Shown here: piece by piece, positions 1 to 8,043 of the stretch
How the letters are laid out: each line of letters opens with the position of its first letter
Position numbering within the stretch: position 1 is the stretch's first letter
NCBI RefSeq assembly: GCF_002911015.1
Contig: NZ_KZ626866.1
Coordinates: 30,130 to 94,129 of the forward strand
DNA length: 64,000 nt
Source of the DNA: Streptomyces populi
GTDB taxonomy: Bacteria; Actinomycetota; Actinomycetes; Streptomycetales; Streptomycetaceae
Direction of reading: 5' to 3'
Translations under genes and position numbers: made by a program
Notes under the pieces: model-generated
Told to the model about the DNA's origin: nothing
What the model saw: only the letters and a program-made list of their open reading frames with translations
Database searches by the model: none

Positions 1-1683
1 ATCGTCACCCGGCACCGGCGGGGTCTCCTGCGGGGCCTGGAGTCCGAGGAGTCGGCGGTCGTCGCCCTCAACACCTCGGGGCGGGCGGTGCTGTTCGCGG
101 GCGGCACGGTGTGCATCGCGCTCGCGGGCATGCTCGTGACGAACCTCCGCTTCCTGGACGGCGTGGTCATCGGCACCTCCCTGACCGTCGTGTTCAGCGT
201 GCTCGCGGCCATCACGCTGCTGCCCGCGCTCCTCGGCGTCCTCGGCACCCGGGTGCTCAGCCGCCGCCAGCGGCGCGAGCTGGCGGCGAAGGGCCCGGAG
301 CCGGAGCGGGCGAGCGGGGTCGCGGCCCGCTGGTCGACGGGCGTGCAGCGGCGCCCCCGTACGGTCGCGGTCATCGCGCTGGCCGTGATGGCGGTCCTCG
401 CGGTCCCCGTCCTGTCGCTGCACCTCGGCGCCACCGACCAGGGCAACGACGACGCCAAGACCACGACCCGGCAGGCCTACGACCTGCTGGCCGAGGGCTT
501 CGGGCCCGGCTTCAACGGCCCGCTCCAGGTCGTCGTGACCGCCGGTGACCCGGGCGCCCTGGCGAAGGGCATCGGCACCACGCCCGGGGTCGCCGCGGTC
601 GCCGCGCTGCCGCCCGCGCACGGGGTGACGGTGATCCAGGTGGTCCCGACGACCTCGCCGCAGTCGGTGAAGACCGACGATCTCATCGACACCCTGCGGG
701 ACCGGGTGATCCCGGACGCCGGAGCGACGGCCCACGTCGGCGGGGTGACCGCCGTGTCGAAGGACTTCGCCACGATCACCGGCGACCGGCTGCCCTGGTT
801 CGTCGCCACGATCATCGGCCTGGGCTTCCTGCTCCTGCTGATCGCCTTCCGCTCCCTGGTGGTGCCGCTCACGGCCGCGCTGATGAACCTGATCGCGGCC
901 GCCGCGTCCTTCGGCGTCCTGGTCGCGGTCTTCCAGTGGGGCTGGGGCCTGGACCTGCTGGGTCTCGGCAAGGAGGGGCCGATCAACGCCTTCCTGCCCG
1001 TCATCATGCTCTCGCTGCTCTTCGGCCTGTCCATGGACTACCAGGTGTTCCTGGTGAGCCGGATGCACGAGGAGTGGGTGCACACGAAGGACAACGCGCG
1101 GGCGGTGCGCGTCGGGCTGGCGGAGACCAGCCGGGTCATCAACTCGGCCGCCCTGATCATGGTGTGCGTCTTCCTCGCCTTCGTCCTGAGCGGTGACTCG
1201 GGGGCGGCGATGGCGGGGGTCGGCCTCGCGGCCGCGGTCGCCCTGGACGCCTTCATCCTCCGTACGGCCCTGGTCCCCGCCGCGATGCACCTGCTCGGCA
1301 ACTCCAACTGGTGGCTGCCCGGGTGGCTGGACAGGCGGCTGCCGCACCTGGCGGTGGAGCCCGCCGAGGAGCCGTCGGAGGACGAGGCCCCGGCCGGGGG
1401 CGGGGCGTCGGCCGTGCACGGGTTCGTCCGGGACGCGGAGGGCGAGGCCGTCGACGGGGCGGTCCTCACGCTGCTGTCCAAGGGCGGCCGTCAGCTGGAC
1501 CGGGTGACCTCGCTGGCCGACGGTTCCTACATCGTCTCGGTCCCGGCCCCGGGGACGTACCTGCTGTCGGCGACGGCCCGTTCGTACGGGGCGCGGGCGC
1601 AGCACGTCGTCGTCACCGACGAGCCGCTGGTGCACGACGTGGAGCTGGCGCCGGGAGAGGTGGACGCCGACGCGGTCAACTGA
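1..1683 (+). CDS. MMPL family (RND-type) membrane transporter, 5' truncated by window edge
   Basis: The reading frame is open from base 1, so the start lies upstream; about 560 residues are visible. They cover the second half of an MMPL exporter: helices near the start, a large extracytoplasmic loop, then a C-terminal helix bundle containing the SMDYQVFL segment, the Asp-Tyr pair linked to proton coupling in this family. After the last helix comes a hydrophilic stretch and a roughly 85-residue domain resembling the carboxypeptidase regulatory-like beta-sandwich (GFVRDAEGE, then LADGSYIVSVPAPGTY). Such a tail is not part of ordinary MMPL proteins. The family moves lipids or hydrophobic compounds; the substrate here cannot be read. 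A hairpin follows the stop. Confidence 0.9.
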   Translation: MVTRHRRGLLRGLESEESAVVALNTSGRAVLFAGGTVCIALAGMLVTNLRFLDGVVIGTSLTVVFSVLAAITLLPALLGVLGTRVLSRRQRRELAAKGPEPERASGVAARWSTGVQRRPRTVAVIALAVMAVLAVPVLSLHLGATDQGNDDAKTTTRQAYDLLAEGFGPGFNGPLQVVVTAGDPGALAKGIGTTPGVAAVAALPPAHGVTVIQVVPTTSPQSVKTDDLIDTLRDRVIPDAGATAHVGGVTAVSKDFATITGDRLPWFVATIIGLGFLLLLIAFRSLVVPLTAALMNLIAAAASFGVLVAVFQWGWGLDLLGLGKEGPINAFLPVIMLSLLFGLSMDYQVFLVSRMHEEWVHTKDNARAVRVGLAETSRVINSAALIMVCVFLAFVLSGDSGAAMAGVGLAAAVALDAFILRTALVPAAMHLLGNSNWWLPGWLDRRLPHLAVEPAEEPSEDEAPAGGGASAVHGFVRDAEGEAVDGAVLTLLSKGGRQLDRVTSLADGSYIVSVPAPGTYLLSATARSYGARAQHVVVTDEPLVHDVELAPGEVDADAVN

Positions 1684-1716
1684 GGCCGCAGGCGGCCGGA
1701 TCGTTCCGGTGCGACG

Positions 1717-1742
1717 GGGGTGCCCGCCACGGCGGGCACCCC
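1717..1742. terminator. Hairpin between convergent MMPL and TetR genes
   Basis: GGGGTGCCCGCC (1717-1728) pairs with GGCGGGCACCCC (1731-1742) around a very short loop. It lies between the MMPL stop (1683) and the TetR stop (1743) of the opposing gene, so it probably terminates from both sides. Confidence 0.7.
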
Positions 1743-2564
1743 TCAGTCCGTCGTCCCGGCCGTCCGTGACGGGCCCTGTTCCGACTTCTTCGCCGGGTCG
1801 GGCAGGGCCTTCGTCATCCCCGGCAGGAAGTCCGTGAACAGCTCGTGCACCTCGTGGACGAGGGGCCGCAGGAGCCGGAACCGGGCCAGCGAGACACCGC
1901 GCGCCGTCAGACGCGCGCCGCGCTCGGCGAGCCGGTAGCTGCGCTCGCGGCTCTCGGTGCGGTCGAAGACCCAGTACAGGACGAGCCCCATCTGGGAGAG
2001 CCACATCAGCTCGGGCAGCACCTCGCGCAGTTCCTCCGGCACCTTGGTCTTCGCCCCGGCCAGCACTTCCTTGTGGACGCTGATGGCCTCCAGGCGCGCG
2101 TGCTCCGACTCGGGGGAGAAGGGGCTGAGCGGGCTGTCCGGGTCGGCGGCGTTCTTGAAGAACTGCACGGCGAACTCGTGGTACGGCGTGGCGATGTCCA
2201 GCCACACCTTCAGCACGCCGCCCAGCCGGGCCTCCAGGTCCGTCTCGCGCTCCAGCACGTCCCGGACCGCCTCCTGGTGTTCGGCGGCGATCCGGTCGTA
2301 GAAGCCCTGGATCAGGTGCTCCTTGCCGGCGAAGTAGTAGTACGCGTTGCCGACGGAGACCCCGGCCTCCTGGGCGATGGCCCGCATCGTCGTCTTGTCG
2401 TACCCCCGCTCCTGGAAGAGCCGCATCGCGGTCTCCAGGATCAGGGCCCGGGTCTGTTCGCTCTTCGCCGGGCTCTTCGCCTCTTTGCCGGGGGACTTGG
2501 CGGGCTCGGGGGCGGCGGGCCCGGAGGGGCCGATGGGGCCGGGGCTGTCTGTCGGTGCTGGCAC
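1743..2564 (-). CDS. TetR family transcriptional regulator
   Basis: 273 residues. A Pro/Ala/Lys-rich N-terminal extension of about 35 residues precedes a typical TetR helix-turn-helix (RALILETAMRLFQERGYDKT, then TMRAIAQEAGVSVGNAYYYF). The C-terminal ligand domain matches no subfamily whose effector I can name. It starts 9 bp after the thiol-disulfide gene and is the last gene of a three-gene operon. Two identical-format palindromes (TTGAAC-2 bp-GTTCAA) flank the operon promoter at 3517-3575, so I infer it represses its own operon. The regulator identity is firm; the target is inferred from position. Confidence 0.92.
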   Translation of the reverse strand: MPAPTDSPGPIGPSGPAAPEPAKSPGKEAKSPAKSEQTRALILETAMRLFQERGYDKTTMRAIAQEAGVSVGNAYYYFAGKEHLIQGFYDRIAAEHQEAVRDVLERETDLEARLGGVLKVWLDIATPYHEFAVQFFKNAADPDSPLSPFSPESEHARLEAISVHKEVLAGAKTKVPEELREVLPELMWLSQMGLVLYWVFDRTESRERSYRLAERGARLTARGVSLARFRLLRPLVHEVHELFTDFLPGMTKALPDPAKKSEQGPSRTAGTTD

Positions 2565-2573
2565 AGGACGAGC

Positions 2574-3098
2574 CTAACGACTGGGAACGGCCGGGCACCC
2601 GCCGCCGTCACAGGCGGGCGGCTCGAAGGTCCATCCGGCGACCGGGTCGTAGCTCCAGCCGTCGCCCCACTCGTACGCGCCGCCGCCCCACCGCCGGCGT
2701 GCCTGCGCCTCGCGCCACTTGGCGGCGGCGAGGGTCGCGCCCCGGGCCAGCCGCGCGCCCGTGGGAGTGCTCAACCGGTGGGCCAGCGCCCGGTACTCGC
2801 GCAGCGCCCACAGGGTGACGATCCAGGCGGCGGCCCCCTGGTAGACCTGCCCGGCGTCCCCCACGACGGTGATCTCGTCCAGGGTGGCGCGGTGGTCGAG
2901 GCGCGGGTAGCTCCGGGCGGCCTCCTCGGAACCGGCCGGCACGAACCGCAGCGGTACGAGCTGGGACTGCCCGGCGAGCCACTTCTTCAGGAAGGCGCAC
3001 AGCGAGCAGTTCGGGTCATAGAGGACGGTGAGCCCGAGGACCGGGACGCTCGCCGCGTCCCGGTCCCCGGTGGCCGGTGTCCCGGTCACCGTCCTCAC
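2574..3098 (-). CDS. DCC-type thiol-disulfide oxidoreductase family protein
   Basis: 174 residues from a GTG whose first bases overlap the stop of the upstream gene (GTGA), which fixes the start. Near the N terminus it has LTVLYDPNCSLCAFLKKWL, the DxxCxxC motif of the DCC (DUF393) family, a thioredoxin-like fold. The middle (LRFVPAGSEEAARSYPRL) and the WIVTLWALREY segment also fit. The C terminus is Trp/Gly-rich and ends close to two Cys residues. No substrate is known. Cotranscription with a small membrane protein suggests redox work at the membrane, which is inference. Confidence 0.8.
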   Translation of the reverse strand: MRTVTGTPATGDRDAASVPVLGLTVLYDPNCSLCAFLKKWLAGQSQLVPLRFVPAGSEEAARSYPRLDHRATLDEITVVGDAGQVYQGAAAWIVTLWALREYRALAHRLSTPTGARLARGATLAAAKWREAQARRRWGGGAYEWGDGWSYDPVAGWTFEPPACDGGGCPAVPSR

Positions 3099-3502
3099 GC
3101 CCCGGCCGTGGGGGCGGCCCAGTCCGTCGGCCGCACCGGCGGCGTCTGCTCCCGCTCCATGACGCCCCGCCGCCGGATCTTGTTGAGCGCGTAGACGTTC
3201 CCCAGGTGCATGACACCGAGCACCAGCAGGACGACACCCAGCTTGGTCGACAGGGCCTCGAAGATCCCGCGGGCGTCGGTGATCTCGTCGCTCTGGTGCA
3301 GATAGAGCGCCACGAAGCCGAGGTTGACGAGGTAGAAGCCCACCACCAGCAGGTGGTTGACGGCGTCGGCGAGCTTCTCGTTCCCGTGCAGGACGTCCGA
3401 CAGGAAGATCCGTCCGTTGTGGCTCAGTGTGCGCGCCACCCAGACCGTCAGCGCGATGCTGACCAGCAGGTAGATGACGTACGCGACGACTGTGAGGTCC
3501 AT
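3095..3502 (-). CDS. Small integral membrane protein, unknown function
   Basis: 135 residues with three hydrophobic segments (roughly residues 3-22, 45-66 and 85-104) and a charged C-terminal tail after NKIRRRGVMER. It is common in Streptomyces as a hypothetical membrane protein, and I recognise no functional motif. It is the first gene of an operon with the DCC protein and the TetR regulator, behind a promoter with two palindromic operators. ATG at 3502 follows a purine-rich GAAGGGG stretch. Confidence 0.8.
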   Translation of the reverse strand: MDLTVVAYVIYLLVSIALTVWVARTLSHNGRIFLSDVLHGNEKLADAVNHLLVVGFYLVNLGFVALYLHQSDEITDARGIFEALSTKLGVVLLVLGVMHLGNVYALNKIRRRGVMEREQTPPVRPTDWAAPTAGA

Positions 3503-3516
3503 GTCCCCACCCCTTC

Positions 3517-3530
3517 TTGAACGCGTTCAA
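3517..3530. promoter_or_regulatory. Operator 1, TTGAACGCGTTCAA
   Basis: Perfect 14-bp palindrome in the 5' leader of the operon reading leftward from 3502. It shares its half-site TTGAAC with a second palindrome 45 bp away, centre to centre. It is probably bound by the operon's own TetR protein, which would block elongation just downstream of the start point. Confidence 0.75.
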
Positions 3531-3546
3531 AACGCTGTCTGAGATG

Positions 3547-3575
3547 AATGTAGACCTCCTTTTGAACATGTTCAA
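3547..3575 (-). promoter_or_regulatory. Promoter overlapping operator 2 (TTGAACATGTTCAA, 3562-3575)
   Basis: On the minus strand TTGAAC (3575-3570) is a good -35. A 17-bp spacer then leads to TACATT (3552-3547) as -10. The -35 is itself the first half of a perfect 14-bp palindrome with the same half-sites as operator 1. A repressor there would exclude RNA polymerase. The same site lies 59-72 bp upstream of the divergent gene at 3634 and may affect it too. Confidence 0.7.
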
Positions 3576-3633
3576 GTCGGATCCGGGGGGCTCGATCGCC
3601 GGTTGTCAGTGGGGGCTCGTACTGTTCGTCGGC

Positions 3634-4026
3634 ATGGGAATGGTGACGTTCGTCGACGAGACGACCAGTGGGACCCGGGGCGCGGGCTGGGGGATCGAGA
3701 TCGCCGAGGAGCGGCTCGCGGTGCGCGAGCTGATCCGGCGGCGGGTCTTCCAGGAGGTCGCCGAGTACAACGCGAGCATGCCCACGGTCTTCCAGGGGCT
3801 CGTGCAGCCCGAGGACACCGAGCGCGTGCTGAACGGCTACGCGCTGCGCACACCCCGCCGGATAGACCCGGAGGCACAGAGCGAACTCGCGCTCAGGGCC
3901 TTCGAGGGGAACGGCTTCCTGGTGCTCGTGGGGGAGCGTCAGGTCACCGATCTCGACGAGGAGATCGAGCTGGTCCTGGGCACCGAGGTCACCTTCCTCA
4001 AGCTCGTCGCGCTGGTGGGGGGATGA
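3634..4026 (+). CDS. Conserved hypothetical protein, partner of the DUF4132 gene
   Basis: About 130 residues, acidic, no signal peptide or membrane segment. I recognise no family. Visible features are a helical centre (EIAEERLAVRELIRRRVFQEV), PTVFQGLVQPEDTERVLNGY and a C-terminal acidic segment ending in hydrophobic LVALVGG. ATG 3634 and ATG 3640 are both possible starts and neither has a strong ribosome-binding site; the frame is also open further upstream. Its stop overlaps the start of the next gene (ATGA), so the two are translationally coupled and probably act together. Confidence 0.65.
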   Translation: MGMVTFVDETTSGTRGAGWGIEIAEERLAVRELIRRRVFQEVAEYNASMPTVFQGLVQPEDTERVLNGYALRTPRRIDPEAQSELALRAFEGNGFLVLVGERQVTDLDEEIELVLGTEVTFLKLVALVGG

Positions 4027-6488
4027 CGATGTCGAGCACCAGGAAGCTTCTGGAGTGGATCCGCTCGAACGCGGCCGACGGCAACATGGGCGGACTCGCC
4101 ACCGACCTCCTGCGGGCCGCGCTGGTCAACACGGCCCAGTGGGGCGGCGGTTGGGAAGAGCTCCTCGGCCTGCTGGGCGAACTCCCCGCCGACCAGCGGG
4201 AGAGGCTGGCCGGCGCGCTGGCGGAGGGCTACCCCACGGTCGGCAAGCGATCGGAACCCCGCAACCACGTGCTGACCATGCTCGCCGCCATCTCCCACGG
4301 CCTCCCCGAGTACCCGCTCGCCGACGAGCGGGCGACCCAGCTCGCGGAACTCGGCCGGCAGAACACCATCTGGTACGCGACGCGGCTGGACGCCGTGGCC
4401 GAGGCCGAGCTGGCCGCCGGCCGGACGCTGGATCCGGCCGTCGTCGCGGCCTTCCGCCGCAGCGGCACGGACGCCTACCGCCACGGAGTCTTCGCCGACC
4501 TGCTGAAGAAGATCACGGAGCCCGTCCTCAATGTCGGCGAGGAATGGGCCGAGCAGGCCATGCGGGACGCCTCCACCCCCGACGGGCAGGCCCTGCTCAC
4601 CCATCTGCTGACGGCCACCACCTCCAAGCCCTCCGCCAGGTGGGAGGGGAAGGCCGCCACCCTTGTCGAGGCCCTCGGCGCCGAGCAGGTCCGTGCCCAC
4701 GCGGTGGCCTGGCTCGCCCTCGCCGGCCGCCCCCGGACGTTCCGACTGGCCGGTCAGGCCTACGGCGCGGACGTGAACGAACTCTACGACCCCTACAACG
4801 CCAACGCCCTGCGCGGCCTCGCCTGGCTGGTCTCCCTCCTGCCGCCCCATCCGGACACCGCACGGGCCCTCGGCGCGCTCGTCGAGACCTCCCTGAAGAA
4901 GGTCACCGGAATCGGCCCGCGCAACCCGAAGGTCGCCAACGCCGGTGTCATCGCGCTCTCCCGCGTCGACGGCGAGGCCGCCCTGGCCGAACTGGCCCGG
5001 CTGGCCACCCGGGTGACGTACAAGGCCACGGCCAAGCTCATCGACGGCTTCCTGGAGGCGAAGGCCGCCGCCCTCGGCCTCAGCCGGGAGGAGATCGAGG
5101 AACTGGCCGTCCCCTCCTACGGGCTCACCGGCGTCGGGCAGGCGCGCCACGAACTCGGCGAGACCACCGCGCTCCTGGAGGTCCGGGGCGCACGCGCCGT
5201 GCTGGGCTGGCGCAACGCGAGCGGCAAGGCCGTCAAGAGCGTGCCCACCGCCGTGCGGCGCGACCACGCCGAGGAGCTCAAGGAGCTCAAGGCGGCCGTC
5301 AAGGACATCGACAAGATGCTCTCGGCGCAGACCGAGCGCCTGGACCGGCAGTTCCTCGCCCGGCGCACCTGGGCGTACGACACCTGGCGCGAGCGCTACC
5401 TCGACCACCCGCTCGTCGGCACCCTCGCCCGCCGCCTCCTGTGGACGGTCGACGGCACCCCGGCCGGCTTCGCGGACGGCGAGCTGCGCACCCTCACCGA
5501 CGACCCCGTCACCTCGGGCGCGGAGGTCACCCTCTGGCACCCGGTCGACCGCGAGCCCGCCGAGGTCGTCGCCTGGCGGGACTGGCTGGAGCGGCACGGG
5601 ATCACCCAGCCCTTCAAGCAGGCCCACCGCGAGGTGTACCTCCTCACCGACGCCGAGCGCGCGACCGGCACCTACTCGAACCGCTTCGCCGCCCACTACG
5701 TGCGCCAGCACCAGTTCAACTCCCTGGCCGCCGTCAGGGGCTGGCGCAACAAGCTCCGTCTCTGCGTCGACGACGAGGCGCCCCCGGCCACCCGGGAGCT
5801 GCCCCGGTGGGGCCTGCGCGCCGAGTACTGGATCACCGGCGACGGCGAGTACGGCGAGGACACCACCGAGTCCGGCAGCTATCTGCGGCTGCGCACCGAC
5901 CAGGTGCGCTTCTACCCGCTCGACGCCCCCGAGAACTCGGCGCACTGCTACGGCGGCGAGTACCGCATGTGGCTGGGCCCCGACGAGGACCCCGTCGAGC
6001 CGCTGCCGCTCACGGAGATCCCGCCGCTCGTCCTGTCCGAGGTCCTGCGCGACGTCGACCTGTTCGTCGGCGTCGCCAGCGTCGGCAACGACCCGACCTG
6101 GCAGGACGGCGGTCCCGGCGGCCGCTTCCAGGAGTACTGGACGTCGTACGGCTTCGGCGACCTGACCGAGACCGCGCAGACCCGCCGCGCCCTGCTCGAC
6201 CGGCTGATCCCCCGGCTGGCGATAGCCGACCGCTGCACGCTGGAGGGCCGCTTCCTGCACGTGAAGGGCGAGCGGCACACGTACAAGATCCACCTGGGCT
6301 CGGGGAACATCCTGATGAGCCCGAACGACCAGTACCTGTGCATCGTCCCGAAGTCCGCCGCGACCGCGCCCCAGGCCGGCTACCTGCCGTTCGAGGGCGA
6401 CCGGATGCTGGCGGTGATCCTCAGCAAGGCGATGCTGCTCGCCGACGACCTGCGGATCACGGACCCGACGATCCTCAGCCAGCTGTGA
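4023..6488 (+). CDS. DUF4132 domain-containing protein
   Basis: 821 residues, cytoplasmic, starting at the ATG overlapping the previous stop. The N-terminal 450 residues look like a helical repeat scaffold rich in Leu and Ala. The C-terminal part carries the DUF4132 signature, including TDAERATGTYSNRFAAHYV and the RGW motif soon after, then an acidic segment with WITGDGEYGED. This domain is shared with E. coli MolR-like and WGR proteins; its biochemical role is not established. A stretch near residues 410-450 is charged and Lys-rich (KELKAAVKDIDKM). It ends one base before the converging Uma2 stop. Confidence 0.85.
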   Translation: MTMSSTRKLLEWIRSNAADGNMGGLATDLLRAALVNTAQWGGGWEELLGLLGELPADQRERLAGALAEGYPTVGKRSEPRNHVLTMLAAISHGLPEYPLADERATQLAELGRQNTIWYATRLDAVAEAELAAGRTLDPAVVAAFRRSGTDAYRHGVFADLLKKITEPVLNVGEEWAEQAMRDASTPDGQALLTHLLTATTSKPSARWEGKAATLVEALGAEQVRAHAVAWLALAGRPRTFRLAGQAYGADVNELYDPYNANALRGLAWLVSLLPPHPDTARALGALVETSLKKVTGIGPRNPKVANAGVIALSRVDGEAALAELARLATRVTYKATAKLIDGFLEAKAAALGLSREEIEELAVPSYGLTGVGQARHELGETTALLEVRGARAVLGWRNASGKAVKSVPTAVRRDHAEELKELKAAVKDIDKMLSAQTERLDRQFLARRTWAYDTWRERYLDHPLVGTLARRLLWTVDGTPAGFADGELRTLTDDPVTSGAEVTLWHPVDREPAEVVAWRDWLERHGITQPFKQAHREVYLLTDAERATGTYSNRFAAHYVRQHQFNSLAAVRGWRNKLRLCVDDEAPPATRELPRWGLRAEYWITGDGEYGEDTTESGSYLRLRTDQVRFYPLDAPENSAHCYGGEYRMWLGPDEDPVEPLPLTEIPPLVLSEVLRDVDLFVGVASVGNDPTWQDGGPGGRFQEYWTSYGFGDLTETAQTRRALLDRLIPRLAIADRCTLEGRFLHVKGERHTYKIHLGSGNILMSPNDQYLCIVPKSAATAPQAGYLPFEGDRMLAVILSKAMLLADDLRITDPTILSQL

Positions 6489-7100
6489 TCAGGGTGCCGG
6501 TTCGAGGCCGCCTGCCGTGAGGATCTCGGCCACGTCGAGGGTGACCTTGGCGCCGAGGGAGTCGGGGAGAGTGACGATTTCGCCGGGGGCGTGGATGCGG
6601 TGGTTGCCGTATCCGCCCCCGGCCGGGTCGGTGAGCACGTGGAGGCGCTGGTGCCTGCGGTCGACGACGACGTAGACGGGCACGTCGGCGCCGGCGTACG
6701 CGGAGACCTTGGTGCGCAGGTCGGACTGGTAGTTGTTGGACGTGACTTCCAGGACGAGGCGGAAGGCAATGGGGTCGTAGCAGTTGTTCTCGACGAGGTG
6801 CTCTTGGAAGTCGGCGTCCACCAGAGCGAGGTCCGGGACGGCGTAGTCCTCCGAGCCGGACGGCAGCCAGAGCCCGATGCCCTGGAGTACCTGTGACTCC
6901 GTTCCGTGCAGTCCGGCTGCCAGGAACGGGAGCATGAGGTTGGTCAGCGCGCTGGCGTGGGCACCGTCCGGCGGCGGGGACGCGAGGATCTGGCCTCCGA
7001 CGATCTCGACTCGGTAGCCCGGGTTGCGGTCCATGAGACGGTTCGCCTCCGCGATCAGCGGACGGTCGTCGTGGGGCCGCTCGACGGATGCTGCGGACAT
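6489..7100 (-). CDS. Uma2 family endonuclease-like protein
   Basis: 203 residues. ATG 7100 is chosen because GGAGG sits six bases upstream; the frame is open further back but without support. The PD-(D/E)XK-like core is visible: YRVEIVGGQI, AVPDLALVD, RLVLEVTSNN, TKVSAYAGADVPVYVVVDRR. Uma2 proteins are annotated as putative restriction-like endonucleases and are multiplied in Streptomyces and cyanobacteria; their natural job is unknown. Two more family members lie at 23149 and 46229; the 23149 copy is the closer one (PPPDG, FRLVVEVTS). It converges directly on the DUF4132 gene with no spacer. Confidence 0.88.
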   Translation of the reverse strand: MSAASVERPHDDRPLIAEANRLMDRNPGYRVEIVGGQILASPPPDGAHASALTNLMLPFLAAGLHGTESQVLQGIGLWLPSGSEDYAVPDLALVDADFQEHLVENNCYDPIAFRLVLEVTSNNYQSDLRTKVSAYAGADVPVYVVVDRRHQRLHVLTDPAGGGYGNHRIHAPGEIVTLPDSLGAKVTLDVAEILTAGGLEPAP

Positions 7101-7202
7101 CACGTGCCTCCTGTGGGCTGGTGTCGAGAGCATCATCGTAGGCCCGGCGACCTCCCTGAGCTGTGATCGGTCCGTTTCATCCGTTCGTGGCCCCGCACGT
7201 GA

Positions 7203-7236
7203 GTGGGCCCCGCTTCCGGAGGGAAGCGGGGCCCAC
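7203..7236 (-). terminator. Terminator of the sdh operon
   Basis: A perfect 15-bp stem, GTGGGCCCCGCTTCC (7203-7217) with its complement at 7222-7236 and a 4-base loop, lies 28 bases after the sdhB stop. No T-run follows, as is usual in Streptomyces. Confidence 0.85.
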
Positions 7237-7263
7237 ACGACGTACAGGCTGAGGGCGAAGACC

Positions 7264-8043
7264 TCAGATGCGGCGCGTGATCAGCGCGCGCTTGACTTCC
7301 TGGATCGCCTTGGTGACCTCGATACCGCGCGGGCAGGCGTCCGTGCAGTTGAACGTGGTGCGGCAGCGCCACACGCCGTCCTTGTCGTTGAGGATCTCCA
7401 GGCGCTGCTCCCCGGCCTCGTCACGCGAGTCGAAGATGAAGCGGTGGGCGTTCACGATGGCGGCCGGACCGAAGTACTGGCCGTCGTTCCAGAACACCGG
7501 GCAGGACGACGTGCACGCCGCGCACAGGATGCACTTGGTGGTGTCGTCGAACCGCTCGCGGTCCTCGGCCGACTGCAGACGCTCGCGCGTCGGCTCGTTG
7601 GTGTCCTTCGTGATGAGGAAGGGCATCACGTCGCGGTACGCCTGGAAGAACGGGTCCATGTCGACCACGAGGTCCTTCAGCACGGTCAGGCCCTTGATGG
7701 CCTCGACCGTGATCGGCTTCGCGGGGTTCAGGTCCTTGATCAGCGTCTTGCAGGCCAGGCGGTTCTTGCCGTTGATCCGCATGGCGTCCGACCCGCAGAT
7801 GCCGTGCGCGCAGGAGCGGCGGAACGTGAGCGTGCCGTCCTCGTCCCACTTGATCTTGTGCAGCGCGTCGAGGACACGCTCCTTGGGGTCGATCTGGATC
7901 TGGAAGTCTTCCCAGACCGCGTCGGCCGAGACCTCCGGGTTGAACCGGCGGATGCGGAACGTGGCGGTGATGTAGGGGGAGTCGGCGAAACCGGGCTCGG
8001 GTGCGCCCGCGGCGTCCGCCTTGTCCAGGGTGGGAGTAGCCAT
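7264..8043 (-). CDS. sdhB: Succinate dehydrogenase iron-sulfur subunit
   Basis: 259 residues. This subunit passes electrons from the flavoprotein to the membrane anchor in the TCA cycle and respiratory chain. Cluster motifs are CAHGICGSDAM ([2Fe-2S], with Asp in place of a later Cys, usual in actinobacteria), CILCAACTSSCPVF and CRTTFNCTDACPRGI ([4Fe-4S] and [3Fe-4S]). The start codon overlaps the sdhA stop (TGATG). It is the last gene of sdhCDAB and is followed by a strong hairpin. Confidence 0.98.
   Translation of the reverse strand: MATPTLDKADAAGAPEPGFADSPYITATFRIRRFNPEVSADAVWEDFQIQIDPKERVLDALHKIKWDEDGTLTFRRSCAHGICGSDAMRINGKNRLACKTLIKDLNPAKPITVEAIKGLTVLKDLVVDMDPFFQAYRDVMPFLITKDTNEPTRERLQSAEDRERFDDTTKCILCAACTSSCPVFWNDGQYFGPAAIVNAHRFIFDSRDEAGEQRLEILNDKDGVWRCRTTFNCTDACPRGIEVTKAIQEVKRALITRRI

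Noticed and set aside
3939..6293. Long antisense frame over the DUF4132 gene, and a similar plus-strand frame (8148-9824) over sdhA
   Set aside because: Both are shadows of well-supported genes, with low-complexity translation and no ribosome-binding site.
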